Program-made: the position numbers and the translations under genes
Origin: Bacteroidia bacterium
Lineage (GTDB): Bacteria; Bacteroidota; Bacteroidia; UKL13-3
DNA length: 64,000 nucleotides
NCBI GenBank assembly: GCA_019695215.1
Contig: JAIBAK010000011.1
Span: forward strand, 1-64,000
Reading direction: 5' to 3'
The notes under the pieces: generated by a model
What the model was told of the DNA's origin: nothing
Databases searched by the model: none
The model's input: the letters and a program-made list of their open reading frames with translations, nothing else
Shown here: piece by piece, positions 8,876 to 16,383 of the stretch
Position numbering within the stretch: the stretch's first letter is position 1
Layout of the letters: each line of letters begins with the position of its first letter

Positions 8876-9841
8876 TTAATCAAGTGCATTTTTACTGATT
8901 TTTTCCAAAATCAGCTGGGCAACGTACATGGCCTGATATGCATCGCTCACGCTTACAACCGGCCGGGTATTGCCTTTTATTGATTGCAAAAATAACTCTA
9001 ATTCTGTTTTTACCCTATTAGATTCTGCTACCGAATTTTCAAATACACTCACATGGTCATTTACCTTACCCGAAAGCAATTGCTGAAGTTCTATCGGAGT
9101 GAGTCGTCCGTTTTGCCTGTTATGCTGCACTACTTCGTAACTATTTTTGGCAAAGTCAATGGCAACGTAAGAGTTATATCCGAAAACTCTGATTTTGCTC
9201 ATTTGCTGACGGGAGATTCGGCTCGCAGTTAAGTTTACCACGCAACCGTTATCAAACTCCAATCGCACATTGGCCATATCATGATCAGCAGTAACTACCG
9301 AAACGCCACTGGCGCTCAATTTTTTAACATTTGAATTGACTAAATGAAGCACAATATCCAAATCATGTATCATATGATTCATAATAATTGAACCCTCGGC
9401 ACTATGGACATCAAAAGGCATAAGCCGATGCACTTCTATAAACATTGGTTTTTGAATATAGGCCCGCGCGGCAATAAATGCAGGATTTAAACGCTCGGAT
9501 AATCCTATTTGAAACTGAACATTTGCTTCGTGCGCAAGATTTTTCAATTTCCCGGCCTGCTCTACATTTACTTCAAACGGTACATCTAAAAACAGGTGTT
9601 TGGCTGAACGAAGAACGCTTTGGGCAATGTCAAATGAATAATGCGGACTTGAAACAACTACTGCATCTGAAGATCTTATTAATTCATTGGGAGAAGTAAC
9701 AAGTAGCGATTTGTGCTGGTCACTTAGTTTCACATCGCCTCCGATGTAGCACCCCACCGGATTTACTCCGGGTAACTCATTCAGCGTCTCAACCAGAGTA
9801 TTTACTTTAGCTGATGTGCCTACAATGCCAACGTTAATCAT
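8876..9841 (-). CDS. Gfo/Idh/MocA-family protein lacking the EKP lysine
   Basis: 321 residues. An N-terminal Rossmann fold (MINVGIVGTSAKVNTLV) is followed by the beta-sheet domain of Gfo/Idh/MocA oxidoreductases, which oxidise or reduce sugars, often nucleotide sugars, with NAD(P)(H). The family signature E-K-P, whose lysine helps catalysis, should fall after the AKHLFL strand near residue 93. Here it reads LDVPFEV, with no lysine. The dinucleotide loop is also relaxed. The GLSERLNPA and MNHMIHDLDIVLHL segments that shape the active site are kept. It may be a divergent enzyme or a sugar-binding regulator. It is first in the operon with the lipoprotein and sugar transferase, under a TAATTTTG box. 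Confidence 0.82.
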   Translation of the reverse strand: MINVGIVGTSAKVNTLVETLNELPGVNPVGCYIGGDVKLSDQHKSLLVTSPNELIRSSDAVVVSSPHYSFDIAQSVLRSAKHLFLDVPFEVNVEQAGKLKNLAHEANVQFQIGLSERLNPAFIAARAYIQKPMFIEVHRLMPFDVHSAEGSIIMNHMIHDLDIVLHLVNSNVKKLSASGVSVVTADHDMANVRLEFDNGCVVNLTASRISRQQMSKIRVFGYNSYVAIDFAKNSYEVVQHNRQNGRLTPIELQQLLSGKVNDHVSVFENSVAESNRVKTELELFLQSIKGNTRPVVSVSDAYQAMYVAQLILEKISKNALD

Positions 9842-9860
9842 GCATGCATATGGTTTGAAA

Positions 9861-9868
9861 CAAAATTA
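9861..9868 (-). promoter_or_regulatory. -7 promoter box (TAATTTTG) of the polysaccharide operon
   Basis: Minus-strand match to TANNTTTG ending 19 nt before the ATG at 9841. It lies in the 76-nt gap shared with the divergent pcm gene. Confidence 0.45.
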
Positions 9869-9917
9869 CCTTAATTTGCAGCCCCTTTAAGAGAAGGTTA
9901 TTAACGAACGGAGGGTC

Positions 9918-10571
9918 ATGGCGACTTTTGAGGACAGCTACAAACACCAGGGACAAAGAAAACAGTTGGTCAGTGAGTTAAAAAAGAAAGGCATCAGCGA
10001 TGCGGGTGTGCTTAACGCTATAGGAAAAGTTCCGCGCCATTTTTTCTTTGACCGTACATTTCATGAGTTTGCCTATAAAGATCAGGCCTTCCCAATTGGG
10101 GACGGACAAACTATTTCGCATCCATTTACTGTTGCTTACCAAAGTCAGGTATTGCATGTACAAAAAGGAGAAAAAATATTAGAAATAGGAACTGGCTCAG
10201 GATATCAAACCTGTGTGTTACTTGAATTGGGAGCAAAGGTTTACACTATAGAAAGGCAAGCCAATCTGTACCACAAAACCAAATCGTTTTTGAATGAAAT
10301 TGGTTACCGGGCTCATTTCTTTTTGGGAGATGGTTCTAAAGGACTGCCTAATTTTGCTCCTTTTGATAAAATTATTGTAACTGCCGGAGCACCTTTTATT
10401 CCTGCATCATTAGTAGCCCAATTAACATCGGGCGGTGTAATGATTATTCCGGTAGGGGACGAAAAGAATCAACGTATGGTTAGTGTAATTAAAAAAGCAG
10501 ATGGCAGCTTTGATCAGATTGAATTGGACAGTTTCAGATTTGTTCCGCTAATAGGAGATAATGCCTGGTAA
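9918..10571 (+). CDS. pcm: Protein-L-isoaspartate O-methyltransferase
   Basis: 217 residues, normal for the family. The cytoplasmic enzyme methylates isoaspartyl residues of damaged proteins with S-adenosylmethionine, starting their repair. Characteristic pieces are VPRHFFFD, the substrate loop DGQTISHPFTVA, and the SAM-binding motif ILEIGTGSGYQT followed by the acidic strand end VYTIERQ. A late ITAGAP-like segment reads IVTAGAPFIP. Unusually for this window, a good Shine-Dalgarno sequence (GGAGGG) stands about 4 nt before the ATG. The gene is transcribed alone, divergent from the polysaccharide operon and ending in the hairpin at 10574. Confidence 0.95.
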   Translation: MATFEDSYKHQGQRKQLVSELKKKGISDAGVLNAIGKVPRHFFFDRTFHEFAYKDQAFPIGDGQTISHPFTVAYQSQVLHVQKGEKILEIGTGSGYQTCVLLELGAKVYTIERQANLYHKTKSFLNEIGYRAHFFLGDGSKGLPNFAPFDKIIVTAGAPFIPASLVAQLTSGGVMIIPVGDEKNQRMVSVIKKADGSFDQIELDSFRFVPLIGDNAW

Positions 10572-10573
10572 AT

Positions 10574-10607
10574 AAAAAAGGCCTCCGTTGGTACGAAGGC
10601 CTTTTTT
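10574..10607. terminator. Bidirectional terminator between pcm and the barrel gene
   Basis: AAAAAAGGCCT and AGGCCTTTTTT pair around a loop of about 12 nt between two convergent genes. A and T runs on both flanks let it work in both directions. Confidence 0.85.
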
Positions 10608-10625
10608 ATTTACTATAATTCTTAA

Positions 10626-11153
10626 TTACAGTTTCATGCTTAATCCAACAGTGAAGATAGCTAGACCATAACCAAGTTCAGCATTAATGCCGAATTTGTC
10701 GCTCAGGTAATAGCGCATACCTAAAGTACCGCCCCAAAGAAGGCTACTTGCCGGAGCAGCAGTTCCGATACCACTACCAGAAACTTTGCCTGAAGCAATG
10801 TTGTAACCCAAAGTTAAGGCCCCATAAGCATCCATTTTATCAGTGTTCATGAAGTGATAATACGCACGACCACCAACCAGAATGTATGAATAAGTTACTT
10901 TAACTCCAAAGCCTTCCCACTTAGAACCGGCATAACCAAGTAATCCACCAACACCGATTTTTTCGCTCATCGGAAACTCCAATTGAACCTGAAGAGGAGG
11001 AAGAGTTGCATCAGAACCGGAGTACATGAAGGCAGAACCACCAAAACCGGCACCGAAACTTAATACTTTGTTGTCACCAAATGATTGGGCTTGTGTTGCA
11101 AGGGCAGCAATGCAGAAAACTGCAACTGCTAAAAGTTTTTTTGTTGTTTTCAT
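10626..11153 (-). CDS. Small outer-membrane beta-barrel protein
   Basis: 175 residues with a signal peptide (MKTTKKLLAVAVFCIAALATQAQ). The mature part has alternating amphipathic strands and many Gly and Tyr residues (GFGGSAFMYSG, VGGLLGYAG, YSYILVGGRAYYHF), typical of an eight-stranded OmpW/OmpA-like barrel. It ends in strand-forming GLAIFTVGLSMKL. Function is not determinable. Such barrels are often abundant structural proteins in Bacteroidota, in keeping with the near-canonical promoter at 11184-11214. It is monocistronic between the terminator at 10574 and the smpB operon. Confidence 0.8.
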   Translation of the reverse strand: MKTTKKLLAVAVFCIAALATQAQSFGDNKVLSFGAGFGGSAFMYSGSDATLPPLQVQLEFPMSEKIGVGGLLGYAGSKWEGFGVKVTYSYILVGGRAYYHFMNTDKMDAYGALTLGYNIASGKVSGSGIGTAAPASSLLWGGTLGMRYYLSDKFGINAELGYGLAIFTVGLSMKL

Positions 11154-11183
11154 AAATGTTTTTTGGTTAGAAATTTTCTAAAG

Positions 11184-11214
11184 CAAACATAAACGGAAAT
11201 ACCATAAATCAAAA
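11184..11214 (-). promoter_or_regulatory. Full promoter: TTTTG, 18-nt spacer, TATGTTTG
   Basis: On the minus strand a -33 element (TTTTG, 11210-11214) and a -7 element (TATGTTTG, 11184-11191) are separated by 18 nt, close to the Bacteroides sigma consensus. The leader to the ATG at 11153 is about 24 nt. Confidence 0.6.
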
Positions 11215-11335
11215 CTATGGTTGTTAACAAAAGAATGTTAACCAAAATAAACAAGCAACGTTATCAGCGTTTTAAAAATAGACATGACTTTTATCACTCG
11301 CTAAACTACCTGTTTTTCTCGCCAGAACTTCCCAT

Positions 11336-11809
11336 TTAATCCTGAATCGCCCTGCGAATTTCCCGGTCTGTATCCCTCCTTTTTAAATCCTCGCGTTTGT
11401 CAAATGCCTTTTTTCCGCGGGCAATCGCAATTTCTACTTTAATAAAGGCCGTTTCCGAAACAAAAAAACGAATGGGTACAATGGTTAATCCCTTTTCAGC
11501 TAATTTTTGTCTCACCTTTTTTAGTTCTGTTTTTTTGAGAAGTAATTTCCTTTTGCGCAAAGGCTCATGATTTAAATAGCCCCCGGTTTTAAACTCTGAT
11601 ATATGCAGGTTTTTTATAAATAAATCTTCTCCTTCAAAAACGCAATATGCTTCACTCATATTTACATGTCCGCCCCTAACCGATTTTACTTCGGTGCCCA
11701 TTAATTGGATACCGGCTATAAACTTAGCAATAAAAGCATATTCGAATGAAGCCTTTCGGTTTACCAGATTCAGATTTTGTACACTGCGCTTTTTCTTTTC
11801 TTCGCTCAT
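11336..11809 (-). CDS. smpB: SsrA-binding protein SmpB
   Basis: 157 residues. SmpB binds tmRNA and brings it to stalled ribosomes for trans-translation. The oligonucleotide-binding barrel shows NRKASFEY, the highly conserved GTEVKSVRGG and ISEF..GGYLNHEP.RKRKLLL. The basic C-terminal tail (GKKAFDKREDLKRRDTDREI) mimics mRNA in the decoding centre. No tmRNA gene is seen in the window. It is the last gene of the metal-transport operon, overlapping the thioesterase stop by 4 nt (ATGA). That is an unexpected place for a translation-rescue factor and suggests co-expression. Confidence 0.96.
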   Translation of the reverse strand: MSEEKKKRSVQNLNLVNRKASFEYAFIAKFIAGIQLMGTEVKSVRGGHVNMSEAYCVFEGEDLFIKNLHISEFKTGGYLNHEPLRKRKLLLKKTELKKVRQKLAEKGLTIVPIRFFVSETAFIKVEIAIARGKKAFDKREDLKRRDTDREIRRAIQD

Positions 11810-12195
11810 AAATTATTAAACAACTGCTCCAGTTTGCTTTTCTTAAGTATTTTCTGACCCGTTTCACCCGATGCAATCAACCTGCCTTCTACCCTTGCCT
11901 CAAAGCTGCAGATGATCTCATTTTTTTTTACACTTTTTAGCTTCGCTTCAAAAACAACTTCGCTACCCACTAATGCCGGGGCATGATGGTTTACGCGTAA
12001 GAAAGTTCCAATCCCTTCTTCATCGGGTTCTTTCATCTCTAACACAAATAACCGACAGGTCCACTCCGCATCTCGGCCTAAAGAAAATGTGGCATATACA
12101 GGATGCACCTGCCCCGAGTCAAAAAAAGCGGTATCCTGCGGAGCCACCACATACTTATAAATTTTCATATCTCCCGGGTGAAACGGATTTATCAT
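11806..12195 (-). CDS. FlK-like hotdog thioesterase
   Basis: 129 residues, a single hotdog domain. The sequence VHPVYATFSLGRDAEW and the later RVNHHAPALVGSEV resemble the fluoroacetyl-CoA thioesterase (FlK) family, where a Thr, a Glu and a His near these positions form the catalytic set. The H-x-AP-x-x-G motif is the clearest match. Such proteins hydrolyse small acyl-CoAs in the cytoplasm, and the substrate here is unknown. The gene overlaps its neighbours on both sides by 4 nt, so it is translationally coupled between the metal transporter and smpB. Confidence 0.78.
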   Translation of the reverse strand: MINPFHPGDMKIYKYVVAPQDTAFFDSGQVHPVYATFSLGRDAEWTCRLFVLEMKEPDEEGIGTFLRVNHHAPALVGSEVVFEAKLKSVKKNEIICSFEARVEGRLIASGETGQKILKKSKLEQLFNNL

Positions 12196-14063
12196 GATTT
12201 TACAATCATTACAGGTACATTTACAATATGCCGAACCTCATCAGCTGTGCTTCCAAAGATAATATCTTTAATTCCTTTGTGACCGTGCGCTCCCATTATC
12301 ACTAAATCGCAATTCTGCTGACTTACAATTTCGGCAATTTTTTTCACTGGGCTCCCGAAGTCAAGAAAGGTCTCACATTGATATCCTAATTTGCCCAGAG
12401 CTGAACAATAACCGTTAAGTAAATCCATATCGGCTTTTGTTTCCATATCAATAATTTCCTCACCCATCATTCGTGCCCCGGCCGATTCAACTATATGAAT
12501 CAACAGGTATTTGATTGACTTCCCTCCAATGGAGGTTGCATATTCAATGATTGTCTTTTCGGATCCTGTAAAATCTAAAGCAACCGCCACTTTACTAAAT
12601 GATTTAGGTTGCAAATGGCTAAGCTCACCTATACTTTCATGAGGCAGTTTTCTGATTTCCTCTTTTCGTTTTACCATCGGGAAAAAGATGACATAACCCA
12701 ACAGCATTGATACTGCCAAAATTACCAACCCCAATAATCCTTTCCATACAAATGCAATACTTTCGCTGGTAAATACAGGGATAGTTTCACTTATAACCAA
12801 CCGGATATTTAGTGCCACAATAATAAAAGCTACCAGCCAGGCAAGCCATTTTACTCCGGGTTTTACATAAAACTCGCGCATGTATTTTTTATCACTTACC
12901 AAATGAATAAGCGGGATTATTGCGAACCCTAATTGTAAACTCAAAATCACCTGACTTAACACCAGCAACTCGCCAAGATTCTCCTCTCCCATGACTAAAA
13001 TAGTCAGTGCTGCAGGAATAATTGCAATGAGGCGGGTAATAATTCTGCGCACCCAGGGTCTGATACGCAGGTTAAGGTATCCTTCCATTACAATTTGCCC
13101 GGCTAAGGTGCCGGTAATGGTTGAACTTTGTCCGGCAGCAATAAGCGCAATAGCAAATAAGGCCGGGGCAAGTGTACCAAAGAGGTTTTGAAGCAGTAAA
13201 TGTGCATCCTGAATTTCGGCCACCTGATTTAAACCCTGAGTATGAAAGGCGGCAGCAGCAAGAATAAGAATAGAAGCATTAACAAAAAAAGCAAGATTAA
13301 GGGCAATAGCCGAATCGATAAGGTTGAATTTTAATGCCTGTTTAATTCCTTCCATTTCCCTGCTGAATTTGCGCGATTGCACCAAAGATGAATGCAGGTA
13401 TAAATTATGGGGCATTACCGTTGCTCCTATGATACCAATGGCAATATACAATGACTTATTCTCTAAAAACGAGGGAACAAATCCCTGAATAATTTCTGCA
13501 CCATGAGGTTTTACAATTAACATTTCAAGAATAAAAGCCAATCCTATAATACTTATGAGTGCAATTATGAAAGCTTCCATTTTGCGAATGCCCTTATTCA
13601 TGAGAAATAACAACACAAATGAATCGAGAATAGTGAGTGCCACGCCCCACAACATCGGAAGTCTGAATAATAAATTTAACCCGATGGCCATTCCAATTAC
13701 CTCGGCCAAATCAGTGGCGGCAATGGCAATTTCAGCCAATACATATAAACCAATATTGACCGGTGCCGGATAAGTCTGCCTGCTGGCCTGTGCCAAATCA
13801 AGTCCGCGCACTATACCTAATCGAGCACTAAAACTTTGTAACAACAGCGCCATGAGGTTCGACATAAGCAATACCCATATAAGCTGATAACCGAATGAGC
13901 TTCCTCCGGCAATATCGGTTGCCCAGTTACCCGGATCCATATATCCTACACTTACCATATAAGCCGGGCCAAGAAATGCCAGCAGTGTCTTAAAAAAACT
14001 CCTGCTCTTTGGAATGGTTACCGATTCATGAACTTCGGCCAGTGACTTGTGCTGCTCAGACAT
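12192..14063 (-). CDS. Nramp divalent-metal transporter fused to a universal stress protein domain
   Basis: 623 residues, about 200 longer than a plain MntH. Residues 1-460 hold 11-12 membrane helices of the Nramp fold, which imports Mn2+/Fe2+ with protons. The helix 1 metal site DPGN is at 43-46 and the helix 6 site MPHN at 217-220. After residue about 485 comes a UspA domain: VAVALDFTGSEKT, and the ATP-binding G-2X-G-9X-G-S/T pattern in GAHGHKGIKDIIFGST. The stress domain should be cytoplasmic and may gate transport by nucleotide binding, which is inference. The gene starts 4 nt after the repressor gene and is co-transcribed with it. Confidence 0.93.
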   Translation of the reverse strand: MSEQHKSLAEVHESVTIPKSRSFFKTLLAFLGPAYMVSVGYMDPGNWATDIAGGSSFGYQLIWVLLMSNLMALLLQSFSARLGIVRGLDLAQASRQTYPAPVNIGLYVLAEIAIAATDLAEVIGMAIGLNLLFRLPMLWGVALTILDSFVLLFLMNKGIRKMEAFIIALISIIGLAFILEMLIVKPHGAEIIQGFVPSFLENKSLYIAIGIIGATVMPHNLYLHSSLVQSRKFSREMEGIKQALKFNLIDSAIALNLAFFVNASILILAAAAFHTQGLNQVAEIQDAHLLLQNLFGTLAPALFAIALIAAGQSSTITGTLAGQIVMEGYLNLRIRPWVRRIITRLIAIIPAALTILVMGEENLGELLVLSQVILSLQLGFAIIPLIHLVSDKKYMREFYVKPGVKWLAWLVAFIIVALNIRLVISETIPVFTSESIAFVWKGLLGLVILAVSMLLGYVIFFPMVKRKEEIRKLPHESIGELSHLQPKSFSKVAVALDFTGSEKTIIEYATSIGGKSIKYLLIHIVESAGARMMGEEIIDMETKADMDLLNGYCSALGKLGYQCETFLDFGSPVKKIAEIVSQQNCDLVIMGAHGHKGIKDIIFGSTADEVRHIVNVPVMIVKS

Positions 14064-14067
14064 GGAT

Positions 14068-14730
14068 TCAAACCTCCGATACTAAAATATTTTTTGCCAC
14101 TTCATTACTCACCAGAATTTTTGTCCCTTTATCAACCATCAACACCATACTTCGGTCAAATTCATGAACTTCATGAATCTTTATTTTTTTCCCTAAACTC
14201 AACTCCATCTTATTTAAATGCTGAAGAAACGAAACCGAATGCTCTTTAACACCCGACATAACCACCTGTGTATTTTTTTTGCATTCGACCAGCGGAGTGA
14301 GTTTCTGGTTTTTTATAGTACCGTCTTTTCTCGGAATCGGGTCACCGTGCGGATCAACGGTCGGATAGTTTAAAAAGGCGTCTAACTTTTCAATCAGATT
14401 ATCCGATTGAATATGCTCCAGTTGTTCAGCTACTTCGTGCACTTCATCCCATCCGAATTTAAGTTTGTCAAATAAAAACACCTCCCACAACCGGTGTTTT
14501 CGCACGGTACCAATAGCTACCTTTCTCCCTTTTTCGGTAAGATTCACTCCCTGATACTTTACATATGAAATCAGCTTTTTGTCTGAAAGTTTTTTTAACA
14601 TATCAGTGACCGATGCCGCCTTGGTTTGCAATAACTCGGCAATAGCATTGGTGGTCACACTTTCGGGGTGTTTCTGCTGCGAAAGATGATAAATAGTCTT
14701 CAAATAATTTTCTTCGGTAAACGAATACAT
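14068..14730 (-). CDS. DtxR/MntR-family metal-dependent repressor
   Basis: 220 residues. The N-terminus SFTEENYLKTIYHL starts the winged helix-turn-helix (1-65). A dimerisation/metal domain follows, with HRLWEVFL, HEVAEQLEHIQS and the YPTVDPHGDPIP loop. A FeoA/SH3-like C-terminal domain covers about 150-220. The family binds DNA when loaded with Fe2+ or Mn2+ and represses metal uptake genes. It is first in an operon with the Nramp transporter, and a perfect inverted repeat lies 15 nt upstream of its start, so autoregulation is likely. The -7 box ends only 4 nt before the ATG, so the mRNA is probably leaderless. Whether it senses iron or manganese cannot be read from the sequence; the Nramp partner favours Mn. 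Confidence 0.92.
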   Translation of the reverse strand: MYSFTEENYLKTIYHLSQQKHPESVTTNAIAELLQTKAASVTDMLKKLSDKKLISYVKYQGVNLTEKGRKVAIGTVRKHRLWEVFLFDKLKFGWDEVHEVAEQLEHIQSDNLIEKLDAFLNYPTVDPHGDPIPRKDGTIKNQKLTPLVECKKNTQVVMSGVKEHSVSFLQHLNKMELSLGKKIKIHEVHEFDRSMVLMVDKGTKILVSNEVAKNILVSEV

Positions 14731-14734
14731 GCGA

Positions 14735-14742
14735 CAAATATA
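14735..14742 (-). promoter_or_regulatory. -7 promoter box (TATATTTG) of the metal operon
   Basis: Exact TANNTTTG match on the minus strand, 4 nt before the repressor ATG. Its -33 region falls inside the operator at 14745-14770, so a bound repressor would block RNA polymerase. Confidence 0.6.
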
Positions 14743-14744
14743 GC

Positions 14745-14770
14745 CTATTTTTAGATAAGCCTAAAAATAG
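14745..14770. promoter_or_regulatory. Metal-repressor operator (perfect 10-bp inverted repeat)
   Basis: CTATTTTTAG and CTAAAAATAG are perfect inverted copies around a 6-nt centre (ATAAGC). The core TTAGATAAGCCTAA resembles the DtxR-family box TTAGGTTAGCCTAA. It lies between two divergent -7 boxes (14735-14742 minus and 14790-14797 plus) and covers the -33 area of at least the minus promoter. It is the obvious target of the repressor encoded next door. Confidence 0.8.
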
Positions 14771-14789
14771 TTTTAGCGGTTAAAATATT

Positions 14790-14797
14790 TACCTTTG
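14790..14797 (+). promoter_or_regulatory. -7 promoter box (TACCTTTG) of the divergent small-protein gene
   Basis: Exact TANNTTTG match 24 nt before the ATG at 14822. The -33 position expected about 20 nt upstream lies at the edge of the operator, so this promoter may respond to the same repressor. Confidence 0.55.
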
Positions 14798-14821
14798 CCT
14801 GTATTGATAAACAACCCGATT

Positions 14822-14977
14822 ATGTTAAAGAAAATATGGAGTTACATTACCTTTTGGAAGCCACAGGATGACCATGGGAATGGATACCTCAAAGCCATGC
14901 ATACCATTAATAAAATTTCAATTGTAGTTTTCCTGATTGCCCTTATGGTTATGCTTACCCGCATATTGATGGCCTGA
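14822..14977 (+). CDS. 51-residue membrane protein (DUF6728-like)
   Basis: Start at the ATG at 14822, since the upstream codons have no initiation context and lie close to the promoter. The first half is polar and aromatic (IWSYITFWKPQDD). Then comes an AMHTINKISI motif and one membrane helix (IVVFLIALMVMLTRIL). It resembles the short Bacteroidota family DUF6728, which has no known function. It is divergent from the metal-repressor operon and shares its operator region, so metal-responsive expression is possible. Confidence 0.7.
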   Translation: MLKKIWSYITFWKPQDDHGNGYLKAMHTINKISIVVFLIALMVMLTRILMA

Positions 14978-14994
14978 ATATCCTGAATATAATT

Positions 14995-16311
14995 GTGATT
15001 CGCTTTAAAACACCACAGCTGTTACCCAAATTTTTACTTTTACCTGTAATGGTAATTATGTATGCCCTCATGGCTAAAAATGCCACCGGCCAGCATCTTT
15101 CGGTGAGTTTAAATACAAGCATCAAAAATGATATTTTCGAAAAATCACTAAACCCGCTTCCTGTTTTCAAATTAAGCAACAGTGAAATGGAAATGACCGA
15201 AGCCGAGGGAAGAAAGGAACCTGTAAAATTCAAAGCTGTTTTGCCTGCTATTCCCGCAGCAAGTGATACTTCCTATTTTTTCCTCTATTTCGGAGCTAAT
15301 ATTCATAAAAATCATGGCGGGTATATCGCGGTGGTGGTTATAAATTCATGTAACCGAAAAGACCCCATACTGTATGTTGACCGCAATCTGAATTATAATT
15401 TTACAGATGACGGGGAGCCATTGCTATTTAAACGCGGGGATGCAGAACTTGTAATAAATCTGGTGAACCCTTCTGATTCATTGGCCAATTTATCATACCG
15501 AATAACCCGGTTTAATCTGGTGGGCAAAGACCATTATCGCGATATGATGGATGAGTTTTACCGCATGCAGGAAAAATCAAGAGTTTTCAGAGGACTGCGT
15601 TGTTCGTTCAGAGAGCAGCGATATAACTGCAAAGGGGGAACGTACTATTCATCCCTTGATTCCATAACCATTGGATTGATGGATGTAAATTGCAACGGGG
15701 TATTTACCGATGCCGGAGTAGATAAAATTCTTGTAGCTGATGCAGGTGCACCTTTTCTTCCTACCGAAACCGGTTTTGGTGCAAGCCTGATGCCTGAAAA
15801 AAAAGCTGAAGTACTTGTGGAATTTAAAAACACCCAGTACCGCATTACTAAAATTGATCCTTACGGAAATTCAATCGAAGTGGAGCGAATTCCTGACGAA
15901 CTAATTACCTTAAAACTGGCTGAAGGAAGTAAAGCCCCTAAGATAATTTTTACCAAAGCGAGCGGAAGAAAATTTAAACTTAACCGCTACAGGAGGCAAT
16001 CTGTTTATCTCTATTTTGTGCGTTTCCCTTATGAAAATTTCACCGAAGATACTACGGCATTTGTGGCGTTAAGAAAGAAATACCCGAAGCTTAAATTAGT
16101 GTGGATTCATTACGGGGGAAATCCCAAATCGTTGCAAATTATTGCCGGACTCCCTAATGTAGATTGGTATTGCGCATACTCCAACCGGAACATTAATAAA
16201 TTAGTGGGCATAGGGCATTTCCCAATGGGTATTTTGCTCGAGAAAAAACGAAAGGTGAAAAAATTTGATATTAGCCCTCAGGAAGTTGAAAAATATTTAC
16301 CTCAAAACTAA
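14995..16311 (+). CDS. Secreted thioredoxin-fold protein without redox cysteines
   Basis: 438 residues from a GTG at 14995, 17 nt after the previous stop; an ATG at 15052 is an alternative that would shorten the signal peptide. A hydrophobic stretch ending near AKNATGQ suggests export. The middle (about 60-300) is unassigned but has calcium-loop-like stretches (DVNCNGVFTDAG, YVDRNLNYNFTDDG). From about residue 300 it has the layout of TlpA/thioredoxin proteins (GSKAPKIIF, SVYLYFVRFPYE, GHFPMGILLEK with the cis-proline). The usual C-x-x-C after the first strand is missing, so it is probably not a disulphide oxidoreductase. It precedes the TonB-dependent receptor by 72 nt and may be co-transcribed. 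Confidence 0.65.
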   Translation: MIRFKTPQLLPKFLLLPVMVIMYALMAKNATGQHLSVSLNTSIKNDIFEKSLNPLPVFKLSNSEMEMTEAEGRKEPVKFKAVLPAIPAASDTSYFFLYFGANIHKNHGGYIAVVVINSCNRKDPILYVDRNLNYNFTDDGEPLLFKRGDAELVINLVNPSDSLANLSYRITRFNLVGKDHYRDMMDEFYRMQEKSRVFRGLRCSFREQRYNCKGGTYYSSLDSITIGLMDVNCNGVFTDAGVDKILVADAGAPFLPTETGFGASLMPEKKAEVLVEFKNTQYRITKIDPYGNSIEVERIPDELITLKLAEGSKAPKIIFTKASGRKFKLNRYRRQSVYLYFVRFPYENFTEDTTAFVALRKKYPKLKLVWIHYGGNPKSLQIIAGLPNVDWYCAYSNRNINKLVGIGHFPMGILLEKKRKVKKFDISPQEVEKYLPQN

Positions 16312-16383
16312 ACCCTCAATCCCAATTAACTGTCTGTGTTATTGATTTACGAAAAGACTATATTCGTGCCGCCCAAAAATTTT

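Noticed and set aside
11220-11248. Partial inverted repeat with two GTTAAC cores upstream of the barrel promoter
   Set aside because: The arms do not align into a stable stem and no T run follows; left out as a terminator or operator.
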